DNA of 64,000 bases, taken from NCBI GenBank assembly GCA_963712055.1, contig CAVQGN010000003.1, forward strand, positions 744,001-808,000. The letters are read 5' to 3'. Numbering within the stretch: position 1 is the stretch's first letter; each line of letters opens with the position of its first letter. The stretch comes from JAHBVL01 sp963712055 (GTDB taxonomy: Bacteria > Chloroflexota > Chloroflexia > Thermomicrobiales > UBA6265). The notes beneath the pieces were generated by a model. That model saw only the letters and a program-made list of their open reading frames with translations. It was not told the origin of the DNA and did not search any database. A program made the translations under genes and the position numbers. Shown here piece after piece: positions 8,910 to 18,417 of this stretch.

Positions 8910-9376
8910 ATGTCATCAGCGCGAGCTGTTGATCGACCTGGAGGATGGCATACATCGGGTAGTCCTCGACCATCTGGGCAAGGCGTTTGAGCGCCGGAAT
9001 CGGCGCAACGGTGACCCTGGTTTCGATGGGCAAACCGAGTGGCTCGACATCGAGGATATCGATCGAACTATTGGCGACAACATAAACACCCTTGGCCGCC
9101 GAATCGAGCGAACCAAGACGTTCGGTTACGGTATCGACATCCGCTCGCATGCTGGCGCGTTGCGGACTGCGGTTTTCGAATTCGCAATTTCTGCTTCGAC
9201 AAGATCACGGGCTCTGATGGTGGCCTGTCGGACGGCGGGGCACTTCCCTCGGGTACCCAGTCGAGCGACGCGGTGACATAAGGAACGTCTGGAGAGGGTG
9301 GATAGGCAGCATGACGTTTCAGCGATTCACCGATGTCGGTCAGAACAGGGTGATCCTCCTGACTCGGCAGTGACAT
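8857..9376 (-). pseudogene. baeRF protein, N-terminal part spread over three frames
   Basis: An ATG at 9376 starts MSLPSQEDHPVLTDIGESL and reads through ASLDWVPEGSA. Sensible sequence then shifts frame to AVRQATIRARDLVEAEIA at a run of four C near 9237-9240. It shifts again near 9150 into MRADVDTVTERLGSLD and a central domain (VEDYPMYAILQVDQQLAL). That frame ends at a TAG near 8857, and the C-terminal fragment continues in yet another frame. The first two shifts are each repaired by adding one base. Three indels inside one otherwise well-conserved reading suggest either recent decay or sequencing error, the C run favouring the latter. Confidence 0.65.
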
Positions 9377-9576
9377 TTCGGACGGGATCCGTTGCGGACA
9401 TTGAAGTCTCCTTAGTGATTCGCGCCTCGATTAGTTCAGAAAACCGAGCGGTTGCAGGTTCTGGACCACAGCTGGCAGGCGTGATGAAATCGAACGATCG
9501 ACGGCAGCGAAACCGAACCGTTTCTGTTGTCATTATCCCACTCTTCCGGCCAGGGAACGGTTCCCAACATCCTGGA

Positions 9577-10362
9577 TCATCGGGTCACGCCGCGGGTGGT
9601 TACTGACAAGCCGCCATCGATGGTCAGGACCTGCCCGGTCACCCAGCGGGATTCGTCGCTGGCCAGATAGACGGCGCCCCAGGCGACATCCCAGGCGGTT
9701 CCCTCTTCCTGGATCAATCCCGATTTCCAGCGTGCTTCTCGCAAATCGGGCGTGACAAACGGCTCGACCATCGGGGTCCAGACCAGTCCCGGCGCGATCG
9801 CATTGACCCGGATCCCGCTCGGCGCGAGCTGGCTGGCGAGCGCGATCGTCAACCCGATAATCGCGGCCTTGGTGGTCTGGTAGGCGGTCGCTTCGCCGTA
9901 CGCGCGCATCGCGGCGATCGAGGAGACGTTGATGATCGCGCCGCCGCCAGAGGCTTCCAGGTGAGGAATCGCGGCCTGACTCGCCAGCATCATGCTGGTG
10001 ACATTGACCGCGTACATCTGGTTCCAGTCAGCTTCGGTGACGTCGCGGATCCCATGCGGGAGCACGATCCCGACATTGTTGTGAAGGATATCGAGTCGAC
10101 CAAAACGCTCGACGGCCGCAGCGGTCATCGCCTGGCAATCGGCACTGCTCGTGACATCCGCCTGAAAAACCGCTGCCTCGCCACCTTCTGATTCGATCAG
10201 CGCAACGGTCTCAGCGGCCCGTTCTGCGACCAGATCGACGCAAAGGACCTTGGCGCCTTCGCGGGCAAAGAGCACCGCCGCGGCTTTGCCATTTCCGAAT
10301 CCGCTTCCCTGCGATCCAGCCCCGGTCACGATCGCGACCTTACCAGCGAGTCGTGCAGTCAT
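9577..10362 (-). CDS. SDR-family NAD(P)-dependent oxidoreductase
   Basis: A 261-residue classical short-chain dehydrogenase. The cofactor motif TGAGSQGSGFGNG is near residue 13 and carries a longer, glycine-rich insertion than the usual TGxxxGxG. The NNVG motif, catalytic Ser (INVSSIAA) and YQTTKAA (catalytic Tyr and Lys) are all present, and the family ending GQVLTIDGG is intact. ATG 10362 follows an AAAGGAG at good spacing; the longer ORF start at 10434 lacks support. It is divergent from the CocE/NonD gene. The substrate is unknown. Confidence 0.88.
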   Translation of the reverse strand: MTARLAGKVAIVTGAGSQGSGFGNGKAAAVLFAREGAKVLCVDLVAERAAETVALIESEGGEAAVFQADVTSSADCQAMTAAAVERFGRLDILHNNVGIVLPHGIRDVTEADWNQMYAVNVTSMMLASQAAIPHLEASGGGAIINVSSIAAMRAYGEATAYQTTKAAIIGLTIALASQLAPSGIRVNAIAPGLVWTPMVEPFVTPDLREARWKSGLIQEEGTAWDVAWGAVYLASDESRWVTGQVLTIDGGLSVTTRGVTR

Positions 10363-10474
10363 CCTCAGTACTCCTTTCCTGTCTCTTGAGGACCATCGCT
10401 TCTGCTCTTCATTGTCCATCCCTCTATGCAACAATGCCGGAAAGCGTCCCTTACCGAAATCTATGGGAGGAACG

Positions 10475-11863
10475 ATGTCTGTCCAGAAGCTCTCGACCGT
10501 TCACGTACTTAACGACGTTCCGGTACCGATGCGAGACGGGATCAGTCTCTCAGCGAATGTCTTTCTCCCCGACGGTCAGCTCGGCCCGTTTCCGGTAATC
10601 CTCTGCCGAACGCCCTACGACAACAATCTGGTCACGGAACAGGGGTTCTGGTGGGCACAACAAGGATATGTGTTCGTGGCGCAGGATGTCCGCGGACGGT
10701 ACGACTCCGAAGGCTCGTTTGTTCCATGGGACAACGAAACGTTAGACGGGTATGACACCCTCGAATGGATCGGTCAGCAACCCTGGTGCGATGGCAATAT
10801 CGGCATGTCGGGTGGATCCTACCTGGGCCAGGTTCAATGGCAAGCCGCCATGGCCGGTCATCCTCTCCTCAAAGCCATTGCTCCGCGTGTGATGGGCAAT
10901 AACCTCTGGGACAGCCCACACTATCAGGGCGGTGCGTTCGGTCTCGGCGTCAATGCAGTCTGGGGGTGGCGGACGATGGGTCGGACGATGCAGCGGATCG
11001 ACACCTTCGACTGGCCCGCCGTTCTCCGGACCTTGCCGTTGCGGGCGATGGACGAGGTTTCGGGCAAGGAACATCCCGCGTTCAGCACCTGGCTCGATCA
11101 CAACGACTACGGTGATTACTGGCAAGCGACAGCGGTCGACGAGCATTTCGACCAGTACACGATCCCGGTCCTGCAGGTGTGCGGTTGGTACGACCTCTAT
11201 GCCGGCGGGATGATGGCCAACTTCGTCGGGTTGCAGGACGAAGCCGGCAGCGATCTCGCCCGGTCGAATCAGCAGATCATCATGGGTCCATGGACCCATG
11301 TTCAAGCGAGCAATACACCACCCGGCACCACCAACGCCGGTGACCGGGATTTTGGGGAGGGATCGCTGCTCGATACCCGCTCGATCGAACTCGCCTGGTT
11401 CGATCACTGGCTCAAGGGCCTCCCGAATAGCGCCGAAAAGGCAGCACCAGTCAAGATTTTCGTCATGGGTGCGAACTACTGGCGAGACGAAGCAGGAATG
11501 GCCGCTGGCGCGGACCCAGTGGACACCGTTCTACCTAAGGTCGGGCGGAAATGCCAACACCCTTCACGGCGACGGTTGGCTCAGTACCGCGCCAGCCGAA
11601 ACGGAGGTTCCAGACACCTATACCTACGACCCCGAAAACCCGACCCCGACGAATGGCGGGTGCAACTGCTGCAATCCGGAAATCGTTCCCTGGGGGGTAT
11701 ACGACCAGCGGCCGATCGAGATGCGGAACGACGTGCTCGTCTACACAACTCCCGTGTTGGAGCGAGACACCGAGGTGACCGGACCGATCGTGGTCACGCT
11801 CTACGCTTCGACCGATGGACTGGACACCGATTTCACCGCCAAATTAATCGATGTCTACCCTGA
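10475..11863 (+). CDS. CocE/NonD-family hydrolase, N-terminal part (frameshifted)
   Basis: A GGGAGG four bases before ATG 10475 starts an X-Pro-dipeptidyl-peptidase/CocE-type serine hydrolase. The catalytic serine lies in GMSGGSYLG (about residue 113). The Asp region is GWYDLYAGG, and the His is in MGPWTH. VWGWR and DHWLKG are further family marks. Family-like sequence stops near 11536 (DPVDTVLP), after which this frame turns to arginine-rich nonsense until 11863. The rest of the protein continues one frame over. The catalytic triad is complete in this part, but the jelly-roll domain is not. Confidence 0.8.
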   Translation: MSVQKLSTVHVLNDVPVPMRDGISLSANVFLPDGQLGPFPVILCRTPYDNNLVTEQGFWWAQQGYVFVAQDVRGRYDSEGSFVPWDNETLDGYDTLEWIGQQPWCDGNIGMSGGSYLGQVQWQAAMAGHPLLKAIAPRVMGNNLWDSPHYQGGAFGLGVNAVWGWRTMGRTMQRIDTFDWPAVLRTLPLRAMDEVSGKEHPAFSTWLDHNDYGDYWQATAVDEHFDQYTIPVLQVCGWYDLYAGGMMANFVGLQDEAGSDLARSNQQIIMGPWTHVQASNTPPGTTNAGDRDFGEGSLLDTRSIELAWFDHWLKGLPNSAEKAAPVKIFVMGANYWRDEAGMAAGADPVDTVLPKVGRKCQHPSRRRLAQYRASRNGGSRHLYLRPRKPDPDEWRVQLLQSGNRSLGGIRPAADRDAERRARLHNSRVGARHRGDRTDRGHALRFDRWTGHRFHRQINRCLP

Positions 11864-12170
11864 TGGCAAAGCCTGGAATCTCTGCGACGGGATTGTTCGG
11901 GGGCGCTACCGGAATGGGCGAGTACCGGCCGAATTGCTGACCCCGGGCGAGGTCTATGAGTTCACGATCGACTGCTGGGTGACCTCGAACGTCTTCAAGA
12001 AAGGCCACGCGATTCGCCTCGAGATCAGCAGCAGCAACTTCCCCCGCTTCGACCGCAATCTCAACACCGGCAATCCGATCGCGGATGACGCGTCACCCCG
12101 GATCGCGCGGCAAACGATCTTTCACGATGCGGATTACCCGTCCCAGATCTTGCTGCCGATCATTCCCTAG
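11536..12170 (+). pseudogene. CocE/NonD-family hydrolase, C-terminal part after a frameshift
   Basis: From about 11536 the reading FYLRSGGNANTLHGDG continues the hydrolase started at 10475, in the +1 frame. It runs through the beta-rich PepX_C domain: TPVLERDTEVTGPI, STDGLDTDFTAKL, VYPDGKAWNL and LEISSSNFPRF. It ends at the TAG near 12170. The two pieces together make a normal-length family member of about 565 residues. The shift is repaired by removing one base or adding two near 11530. This domain is normally essential, so the gene is either inactive or miscalled by one indel. No own start is proposed. Confidence 0.75.
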
Positions 12171-12205
12171 GTTGCCGAGAAGACCTGGCTCCAGATGCCC
12201 AAGTT

Positions 12206-13285
12206 TCAGTCTCCTGGCGCCGTCGCCAGAATCTCGCTGGCTGAGGAAATTGGCTGGGAAGTTCCCTCGATACGGACATCTGGCAGCCACTCGAGCCAGG
12301 AAGGCAAGTACCAGTTCCGATCGCCGAGCAACGTCATCGTCGCTGGTACCAGAATCGACCGGACGATCGTCGCATCAAGCGCAATCGCGACGGCAAGGCC
12401 AAAACCCATCTGCTGGAACGAGGACAACTGGCCAGCGGCAAAGCCAGCAAAAACCACAACCATGATCGCCGCCGCCCCGGTGATCAAGCGTGCCGTCGAT
12501 TTCAGTCCCAGTGCGACGGAGGTCGAGTTATCGCCAGTTCGGTCGTAGAACTCCCGGATCCGGGAAAGCAGGAAGACTTGGTAATCCATCGAGAGCCCGA
12601 ATAACACACAGAAGAGAAAGAGCGGCAACCACGCTTCGATACGAGGCGCGGGCGTGAACCCGAAGAAATCGAGTCCGTAGCCTTTCTGGAACACCAGCAC
12701 CAGCGCGCCATAGGCCGCGCCAACCGAGAGGAGATTCATGACGATGGCCGTGGCCGGTACCACCACCGAGCGGAAAGCGATCGTCAACAGGATGAAGCTG
12801 AGACCAAGAACAAACGCAAATACCCATGGTGTCCTCTGATCGACCAGATCGAAAAAGTCCTGATTTCCAGCCGTATCCCCGGTGACATAGACAGTAGCGT
12901 CAACCCCTTCGAACGCCGCCGGGATCAACGACTCCCGCAAGAGCGCGATCTGATCGTAGGCGGCATCGCTGTTGGCATCGGCCTCGAGATTCGCCTGGAC
13001 GAGTGCAAGGTCGTTTGCATCGCTCCATGTCGTCGGGCCGACGGAAGCAAAGCCTGGATCAGCTTCGATCGCGGCCTTCATCTCATCGATCGCGGCGTTG
13101 ACCGGATCCGAGTTTTCACCCTGGATGACGATATCGACCGGCGACAGGCGACCTGCGTCGAACTTCTCATCGAGGACAAGGAACGCACTCTTGACCTCGC
13201 TGTCCGGCATCCGGTCGACACCTTCGATACCGGTCTCCATGTCGAAATAGGGAATCGCCAGCAGGATCAGAAGATCCGCCAGCAC
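12206..13285 (-). CDS. MMPL-family transporter, C-terminal half
   Basis: This frame holds the second half of an MMPL transporter: a periplasmic loop domain followed by about five membrane helices. Marks are YVTGDTAGNQDFFDLV, LTIAFRSVVVPATAIVMN, the LSMDYQVFLLSRIREFY loop and LDATIVRSILVPATMTLLG. The first half lies immediately upstream in other frames (13325-14482). Two small indels between 13270 and 13345 separate them. Removing these gives one protein of roughly 750-760 residues, the normal size for Gram-positive-type MMPL exporters. Confidence 0.8.
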   Translation of the reverse strand: MLADLLILLAIPYFDMETGIEGVDRMPDSEVKSAFLVLDEKFDAGRLSPVDIVIQGENSDPVNAAIDEMKAAIEADPGFASVGPTTWSDANDLALVQANLEADANSDAAYDQIALLRESLIPAAFEGVDATVYVTGDTAGNQDFFDLVDQRTPWVFAFVLGLSFILLTIAFRSVVVPATAIVMNLLSVGAAYGALVLVFQKGYGLDFFGFTPAPRIEAWLPLFLFCVLFGLSMDYQVFLLSRIREFYDRTGDNSTSVALGLKSTARLITGAAAIMVVVFAGFAAGQLSSFQQMGFGLAVAIALDATIVRSILVPATMTLLGDRNWYLPSWLEWLPDVRIEGTSQPISSASEILATAPGD

Positions 13286-13324
13286 CGATAACGGCCGGCC
13301 AGGGATGGTCCATCACCAGCTTGG

Positions 13325-14482
13325 TCAGCGACCCCAGAATCCGGTGTAGTCGACATGGAGCGACTCCTCAACGGGTGCGGCGACAGCCTGATCATAGTTC
13401 GGTTTTCGTGGCCAATCGAGTGCCCTGCCGAGGAGATGAACGATGGCCGGAATCAGTGTGAGCACTGCACACACGGCCACGATCACGACGAGAACTGCAC
13501 CAAGTCCAAGCGAGTAAAAGATCGAGTTCGGCACGAGAAAAAGTCCGAGCAGCGCAAACACAACGGTCAAACCGGAAAAGAGCACGGCTTTGCTGGCGGT
13601 ACCACCAGCTTCGGTGATGGCATCGAGTTTGTCGCGTCCGGTCTTCCGTTCTTCCCGGTATCGCTCGATCACGAACAGGGAATAGTCGATTCCGACTGCG
13701 AGTCCGATCAGCGTGATCATATTCGTGATGAAAAAGGAAAGATCACGGTAATTGCCGACGAACGCGGCCATCCCGACAGCCACTGCGATCGCCACGAGTG
13801 CCAGAATGATCGGCACGAACGCAGCAACCAATGCACCGAAAACAAGAATCAAGATAATGAACGCGATCGGAATACCGATCGCCTCACCCGTTTGGAGATC
13901 CTCCTCGGCAATCGTGTTGAATTCGTTGTTAACGGTCATCGTTCCGACGCTGAGAATCTCGATCTCGTCGGTGCTGTTGTCTGCAAGCGTCGTCTGGAAC
14001 GCGTCAACGTGGTCCTGAACCTCATCGAGCGTTCCAACCAGTGTCGTTGGCACCAGTAGTGTCAACCGATCATCGGAAACCAGCTGCTGAGCAAATTCGA
14101 TTTCGTCAGGATCGTCTGAATCGATGAGTTCGTAGTAATTGAACACGGCGTCAGGATCAACATAGTCCGTGGAGGCGCGGAGGTCTTCGACGAGCCCAGT
14201 CACCACAGCCTCGAATGCCGGATCATCGACGGTGATACCACTCGAATCGACAACCACGGTTTCCCGCTCCGGGTCATCGAAGAGGGCAGCGTCTTCGAGC
14301 AATTGCAGCCCGACGACTGAATCCTGATTGGAAAGACTCTCGAAATCAGAGGTCAGCGCATCATCGAGAAACGTTGCGGCTGAAAATAAGGCGATAACGA
14401 CTGCCGCAATCCAGAGAGCAATGACAATCCATCGACGCGTAGCACTGAGACGGGACAATCCCGCAGTTGAAAAGACCGACAT
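13325..14482 (-). CDS. MMPL-family transporter, N-terminal half
   Basis: 385 codons starting MSVFSTAGLSRLSATRRW. The first membrane helix is around residues 18-37, then a periplasmic domain of about 170 residues. A block of membrane helices follows, with the signature AVGIDYSLFVIERYREE, the proton-relay region of MMPL proteins. It ends FWGR at a TGA. The continuing sequence SLTKLVMDHPWPAVI is in a neighbouring frame, then VLADLLILLAIPYF in a third. The TGA is not at a conserved cysteine and its frame has no homology beyond it, so this is a frameshift, not recoding. The substrate is unknown. Confidence 0.8.
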   Translation of the reverse strand: MSVFSTAGLSRLSATRRWIVIALWIAAVVIALFSAATFLDDALTSDFESLSNQDSVVGLQLLEDAALFDDPERETVVVDSSGITVDDPAFEAVVTGLVEDLRASTDYVDPDAVFNYYELIDSDDPDEIEFAQQLVSDDRLTLLVPTTLVGTLDEVQDHVDAFQTTLADNSTDEIEILSVGTMTVNNEFNTIAEEDLQTGEAIGIPIAFIILILVFGALVAAFVPIILALVAIAVAVGMAAFVGNYRDLSFFITNMITLIGLAVGIDYSLFVIERYREERKTGRDKLDAITEAGGTASKAVLFSGLTVVFALLGLFLVPNSIFYSLGLGAVLVVIVAVCAVLTLIPAIVHLLGRALDWPRKPNYDQAVAAPVEESLHVDYTGFWGR

Positions 14483-14637
14483 CCTCCATCACCCCCTGAT
14501 GCTGGCTGACTGAGTCCCGTTCGCCTTAATCACCACGGCGCAGAGCCGCGATATGTCGAGGTTCCATCCTATGGAAAGCAGGTCGCGACGTCAACCCCTG
14601 TTGCATGAAATGACGCAGAGCCTGGGATGCCTTGGCA

Positions 14638-15453
14638 CTAACCTGTGAGCACCCCCTGGATTTCGGGAGTCACCCAGGACTGCGCTTTGCAGATAGCCTG
14701 TCCGCTGGATATGGCGCGTTCAATAACCGCCCGCTTATCACCGCCTCCGATCCATTCGTCGAACACCAAATCGGTGCAGAGCAGCACCGCGGCCGGAGAC
14801 GCGAATCTCGACGACATGCCATTCCAGATCCGAACGAAGAATTCCTGATTCACCGCACCATCGAACCGGTCTATATCGAGCGATTCGAATGTCGTGACTC
14901 GCCGGATCGTGCCATTCCCTATCTCGGAAATCAACCCAATCACAACTTCGTTGTCACGCACTACCCCGAGACCAATCGAGCACAGCTCCTCGAATTGGTC
15001 CGCAAAGGCCCGAATTCCCGCATAGGTCCAATGGTTCCAATGACCAGGGTGGGGTGGAAGAGCAACATAGCCCTCGCTGCCGTCCCAGACCATCTCGTAA
15101 ACCATGCGGTAGTACTCGTCCAGATGCAACGAACGATTCTCGATCTGTTGCGCCCGGTGAGCTACCGATTGCAGGTGGCTCCGATCGATAACATGGACGC
15201 GATCCCATCCTCCTCCGGCCAGAAGGGATTGCGCCAGTTCTGTCGGCGCGTCCACCACGGCCTGGGCGAAGGGAACGGTCTCCTTCGTGCGTGAGTCGAT
15301 GACGGAAAGCACCTTTCCCTTGTCGTGGACTACAAAGAGTCCACGCTCGTCAGGAGTTCCGGCCTGGATATACTGCCCCGGCGGAAAGAACTTCCCAATA
15401 GCTCGCCAAGTGTATGGATCAAGATCTTCGAGGATCCAGTGCGGGTCGATCAT
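14638..15453 (-). CDS. hypothetical protein coupled to the GH35-like gene
   Basis: A 271-residue soluble protein with no signal peptide or membrane segment that I can see. ATG 15453 lies four bases after the stop of the upstream glycosidase gene and nine bases after a GGGGAG, so the two are probably translationally coupled. Readable features are an aromatic patch (HPGHWNHWTYAGIRAF) and an IRRVTTFESLDIDRF segment. I do not recognise the family. As the last gene of the LacI-controlled sugar operon it may act on the same oligosaccharide or its product, but this is inference from position only. Confidence 0.65.
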   Translation of the reverse strand: MIDPHWILEDLDPYTWRAIGKFFPPGQYIQAGTPDERGLFVVHDKGKVLSVIDSRTKETVPFAQAVVDAPTELAQSLLAGGGWDRVHVIDRSHLQSVAHRAQQIENRSLHLDEYYRMVYEMVWDGSEGYVALPPHPGHWNHWTYAGIRAFADQFEELCSIGLGVVRDNEVVIGLISEIGNGTIRRVTTFESLDIDRFDGAVNQEFFVRIWNGMSSRFASPAAVLLCTDLVFDEWIGGGDKRAVIERAISSGQAICKAQSWVTPEIQGVLTG

Positions 15454-15457
15454 CGCG

Positions 15458-17500
15458 TCAAACTCCCCGCCCGGCAAGGCTCATTCTTGTCACATCGAAT
15501 ATCCGAATCTCATGAGGGCGGAGAGCGAGACTCAGGCTTTCGGTATGATCGGATTCATCGAGGTCTGCGCCCCAGACCGACTTAACGGTTCTGCTACCGC
15601 CGAACTCGATGGCGGTACTCACCGGGCTGCCGGTCGGATTGGCCACGAAGAGCAATGTCTCGTCCCCTCTGCGCAGAACCGACATCTCCGCCGGTTTGCC
15701 GTTCAACCGATACTCGGGTTCCGGCGACGTCGTGCGCACGATCTGACGGAGATCGGGCTCTGAAACACTCAGCAAACGTCCACGCCCCATCGACACACTA
15801 CCCGGACCCTGGATGAACTGACTCAGCATCGGACTCGGGCGCATGAGCGGATCGAGAGTTGGAACGATTGGACCCATCACCACCGTGCCGCCGTCCTCGA
15901 TGAACCCCGCCAGCATTTCCTGATCGTCCGCATTCATGAACTCGAGTGTCTGCAGGTAGACCGTCGAATAGGGGCCTAACCGCGCCGGATCGATATGCGT
16001 ATCGGCAATGTCGTATCCGCATCCGGAATCCGTCAGTTCGGACATGACGCGGTTGATCCACGCATCGGGGTTGTCGAAATCGGCTTCGAACGTCGGATCT
16101 GATTCGATCCCAAAATCGACCCTCACAACGCTCGCCATCTCGGGAATACCCAGGAGGTCGGCGTGTGCCAGATTGAGCGTCGTCATCATCCGGGCGTGGC
16201 GGCTGACATCGAAGTTCAACATCGCCAGCACCCGGGCTTCTCGCTCGAACTCCCAAACAGGGTAGCGCGCCAGGAACTGCTGCAGGCGCTGATAGAACTC
16301 AGCATATTCCGGACGGAACTTGCCGTGTCTGGTAATGGGGCTGCCCTGCCATCGCTCCCGCTCGACCAGCATGTAGAAATTGATGGCTTTCAGACCATTC
16401 ATCAACGCCGCCAGTGTCACAAACTCGTGATCATCCGGCAGATATGTTTTGTGGTGATGACTCCACAAACCGCAACCGAACTCTGGAACAAACGGCAACC
16501 GAGTCGCGCCAGCCAGGAAACGGATGCGTCGAGCCAACGTTGGATAGTCTTCCTTGTGGCAATACATGTTGATGCCGACCCAGTCGATTTCCGGATCGTT
16601 TTCCATGCGGGAGACGTCGAGAGGCGTTACCAGCTGCCAGGCAATATCGTGGAAAATGGGGATGTCGGTGATACCCCGGTCTCGCATCATCGCTGCGATC
16701 CGTGACACGCTCCAGCGAATCTGGTACTCCTTGTATTCGACCCAGTCCAGATGACTTGACAGATCTTCCTTGCTTGCAACCAGACAATCGCGGGGTGGTT
16801 CGACGTCGTCGAATTCTGAGAAGGTCGCCCGGTATGCGCCATTCAGAGCATCGATCGCTCCGTACCGGTCGCGCAAGAAGGTCCGGTACAACTTCAGTGA
16901 TGCCTCCGAGTAATCGGTTGCATAGGGCTGATCGTGGAACAGATAGCACGATTCATTATCGCTTTGAACAGCGACCACACATCCGGCCGGAGCCAGATGC
17001 CGGGCGACAACTGGCAGGAGATGATCAAACCAGTCCGCCACGTATTCGTAAAACGCTTCGCTGGCGTATGACGGCACCGGGAACGGCCGGGGTGGGTGCA
17101 GTCCCCAGGCGGCATCGAAATGAAGCGATCCGGAATTGGTGCGCGCTTGAACCTCGGGGTCGAGCAACACCCATTCTGGAAAGCCGAAGTCGGTGAGTTC
17201 GGCGTTGATCAGCGGACCTGGCCGCACCAGCAACCACAGCCCCTTCTCCTCGCAGAGCGCCATGAACGCCTCGACATCCTTACGATCGTCGACGTCGCCA
17301 AAGTCATGCACGCCGGGAGAGGTTTCATGAACCGACCAGGGAATATAGGTTTCGATCATGCCAAACCCGAGTTCGATGACACGATCGAGGATCTGAGACC
17401 ACTTGCTCCGCTCGAGCCGCCAGTAATGAACGGTTCCTGAGTAGACGGGCACAAGACGCCCGTCGACGACCAGGCCATGCTCTGAGACCGTGACCCCCAA
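15458..17500 (-). CDS. GH35-like beta-galactosidase
   Basis: A protein of about 680 residues with an N-terminal TIM barrel in the style of glycoside hydrolase families 35/42. Marks are VYSGTVHYWRLER, MIETYIPWSVHE and LLVRPGPLINAE. The putative acid/base Glu is in AVQSDNES, and the putative nucleophile Glu in VPEFGCG. The C-terminal third is beta-rich and ends LRPHEIRIFDV. No signal peptide is visible, so it should act in the cytoplasm on imported galactosides, consistent with the permease genes just upstream. TTG 17500 follows AAAGGA at good spacing; a GTG at 17518 is the alternative. The exact substrate is uncertain. Confidence 0.8.
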   Translation of the reverse strand: MGVTVSEHGLVVDGRLVPVYSGTVHYWRLERSKWSQILDRVIELGFGMIETYIPWSVHETSPGVHDFGDVDDRKDVEAFMALCEEKGLWLLVRPGPLINAELTDFGFPEWVLLDPEVQARTNSGSLHFDAAWGLHPPRPFPVPSYASEAFYEYVADWFDHLLPVVARHLAPAGCVVAVQSDNESCYLFHDQPYATDYSEASLKLYRTFLRDRYGAIDALNGAYRATFSEFDDVEPPRDCLVASKEDLSSHLDWVEYKEYQIRWSVSRIAAMMRDRGITDIPIFHDIAWQLVTPLDVSRMENDPEIDWVGINMYCHKEDYPTLARRIRFLAGATRLPFVPEFGCGLWSHHHKTYLPDDHEFVTLAALMNGLKAINFYMLVERERWQGSPITRHGKFRPEYAEFYQRLQQFLARYPVWEFEREARVLAMLNFDVSRHARMMTTLNLAHADLLGIPEMASVVRVDFGIESDPTFEADFDNPDAWINRVMSELTDSGCGYDIADTHIDPARLGPYSTVYLQTLEFMNADDQEMLAGFIEDGGTVVMGPIVPTLDPLMRPSPMLSQFIQGPGSVSMGRGRLLSVSEPDLRQIVRTTSPEPEYRLNGKPAEMSVLRRGDETLLFVANPTGSPVSTAIEFGGSRTVKSVWGADLDESDHTESLSLALRPHEIRIFDVTRMSLAGRGV

Positions 17501-17524
17501 TGCTGCGTTCCTTTCCACGAGTAC

Positions 17525-18391
17525 CTATCCCTTAAGGGATCCGGCCGTCAATCCGGCCACGAGCTGTCGTTCAGCGAGCAAATAGAAGATCACCGTGGGA
17601 GTGAGTGAAATACAGACGAATGCCAGAATCCGTCCCCAATCCGACAGGTACTGGCCTTGGAATTGCATCGTGCCGAGCGGCAACGTGTACCGGCTTTCCG
17701 TATTGAGTACGACGAGCGGAAGAAAAAAGTTGTTCCAACTGAAAACCATCGCCAGCACCGCAACCGCGACCAAGCCGGGCCTCACGAGCGGAAGCAGGAT
17801 TTGCCAGAAGAACTGCACTGAAGAGGCGCCATCGACGTAAGCTGCCTGCTCGAGCTCTTGAGGGACAGATACAAAATAGTTGCGCAGAATGAGCACCGTC
17901 ACCGGCAGCAGAAACGCCACCTGCGGCAGGATGATTCCCCAGAGCGTATCTACAAGACCAATTCGGCGGACCAGAAGATAGACCGGTAGAATTGCCACAG
18001 TTATAGGAAAAAGCAGTCCAAGCGTGTAATAGGTGAACAAGAATTCCCGGCCCCTAAACGGCATCCGGGCAAACACAAACGCGGCCGCGCTCCCAATCGC
18101 GATCACGATCAGCATCGTGGCCAGCATCACCAGCAGACTGTTCCCCATCTGCCGCCAGAAGGTCGTCGATCGCAGAATGTCGGTGTAGTTCGACCAAAGA
18201 GCTGGATCCGGCAGAGAAAACGGATCTGACACCACTTTTGCGTGCGGTTTCAGACCATTCATGTAGGCCAGCACGATTGGAACAAGAATGACGGCAGCGG
18301 CAACCGTCAACAAGACATACCGGCCGATCTCAGCCGGTGAGAAGGCGAGTGATCGTTTCTTGGCCTCGTGGGATTCTGTTGTAGCGCTCAT
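17525..18391 (-). CDS. carbohydrate ABC transporter permease (MalG type)
   Basis: A 288-residue inner-membrane permease with six predicted helices. The EAA-loop signature for ATPase docking reads LEQAAYVDGASSVQFFWQILLP. The C-terminus GLTAGSLKG is typical of MalG-like CUT1 permeases. ATG 18391 has GGGAG eight bases before it. It follows the MalF-like gene after 26 bases and precedes the glycosidase. No ATPase gene lies in the operon, so a shared MsmK/UgpC-type ATPase elsewhere is likely. Confidence 0.93.
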   Translation of the reverse strand: MSATTESHEAKKRSLAFSPAEIGRYVLLTVAAAVILVPIVLAYMNGLKPHAKVVSDPFSLPDPALWSNYTDILRSTTFWRQMGNSLLVMLATMLIVIAIGSAAAFVFARMPFRGREFLFTYYTLGLLFPITVAILPVYLLVRRIGLVDTLWGIILPQVAFLLPVTVLILRNYFVSVPQELEQAAYVDGASSVQFFWQILLPLVRPGLVAVAVLAMVFSWNNFFLPLVVLNTESRYTLPLGTMQFQGQYLSDWGRILAFVCISLTPTVIFYLLAERQLVAGLTAGSLKG

Positions 18392-18417
18392 ATGGTTCGC
18401 TCCCAACCAGTCGCGAA

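Noticed and set aside
13325..13330. TGA ending the MMPL N-terminal half as a recoded codon
   Set aside because: Homology does not continue in the same frame and no Cys is expected here. It continues in a shifted frame, so this is an indel.
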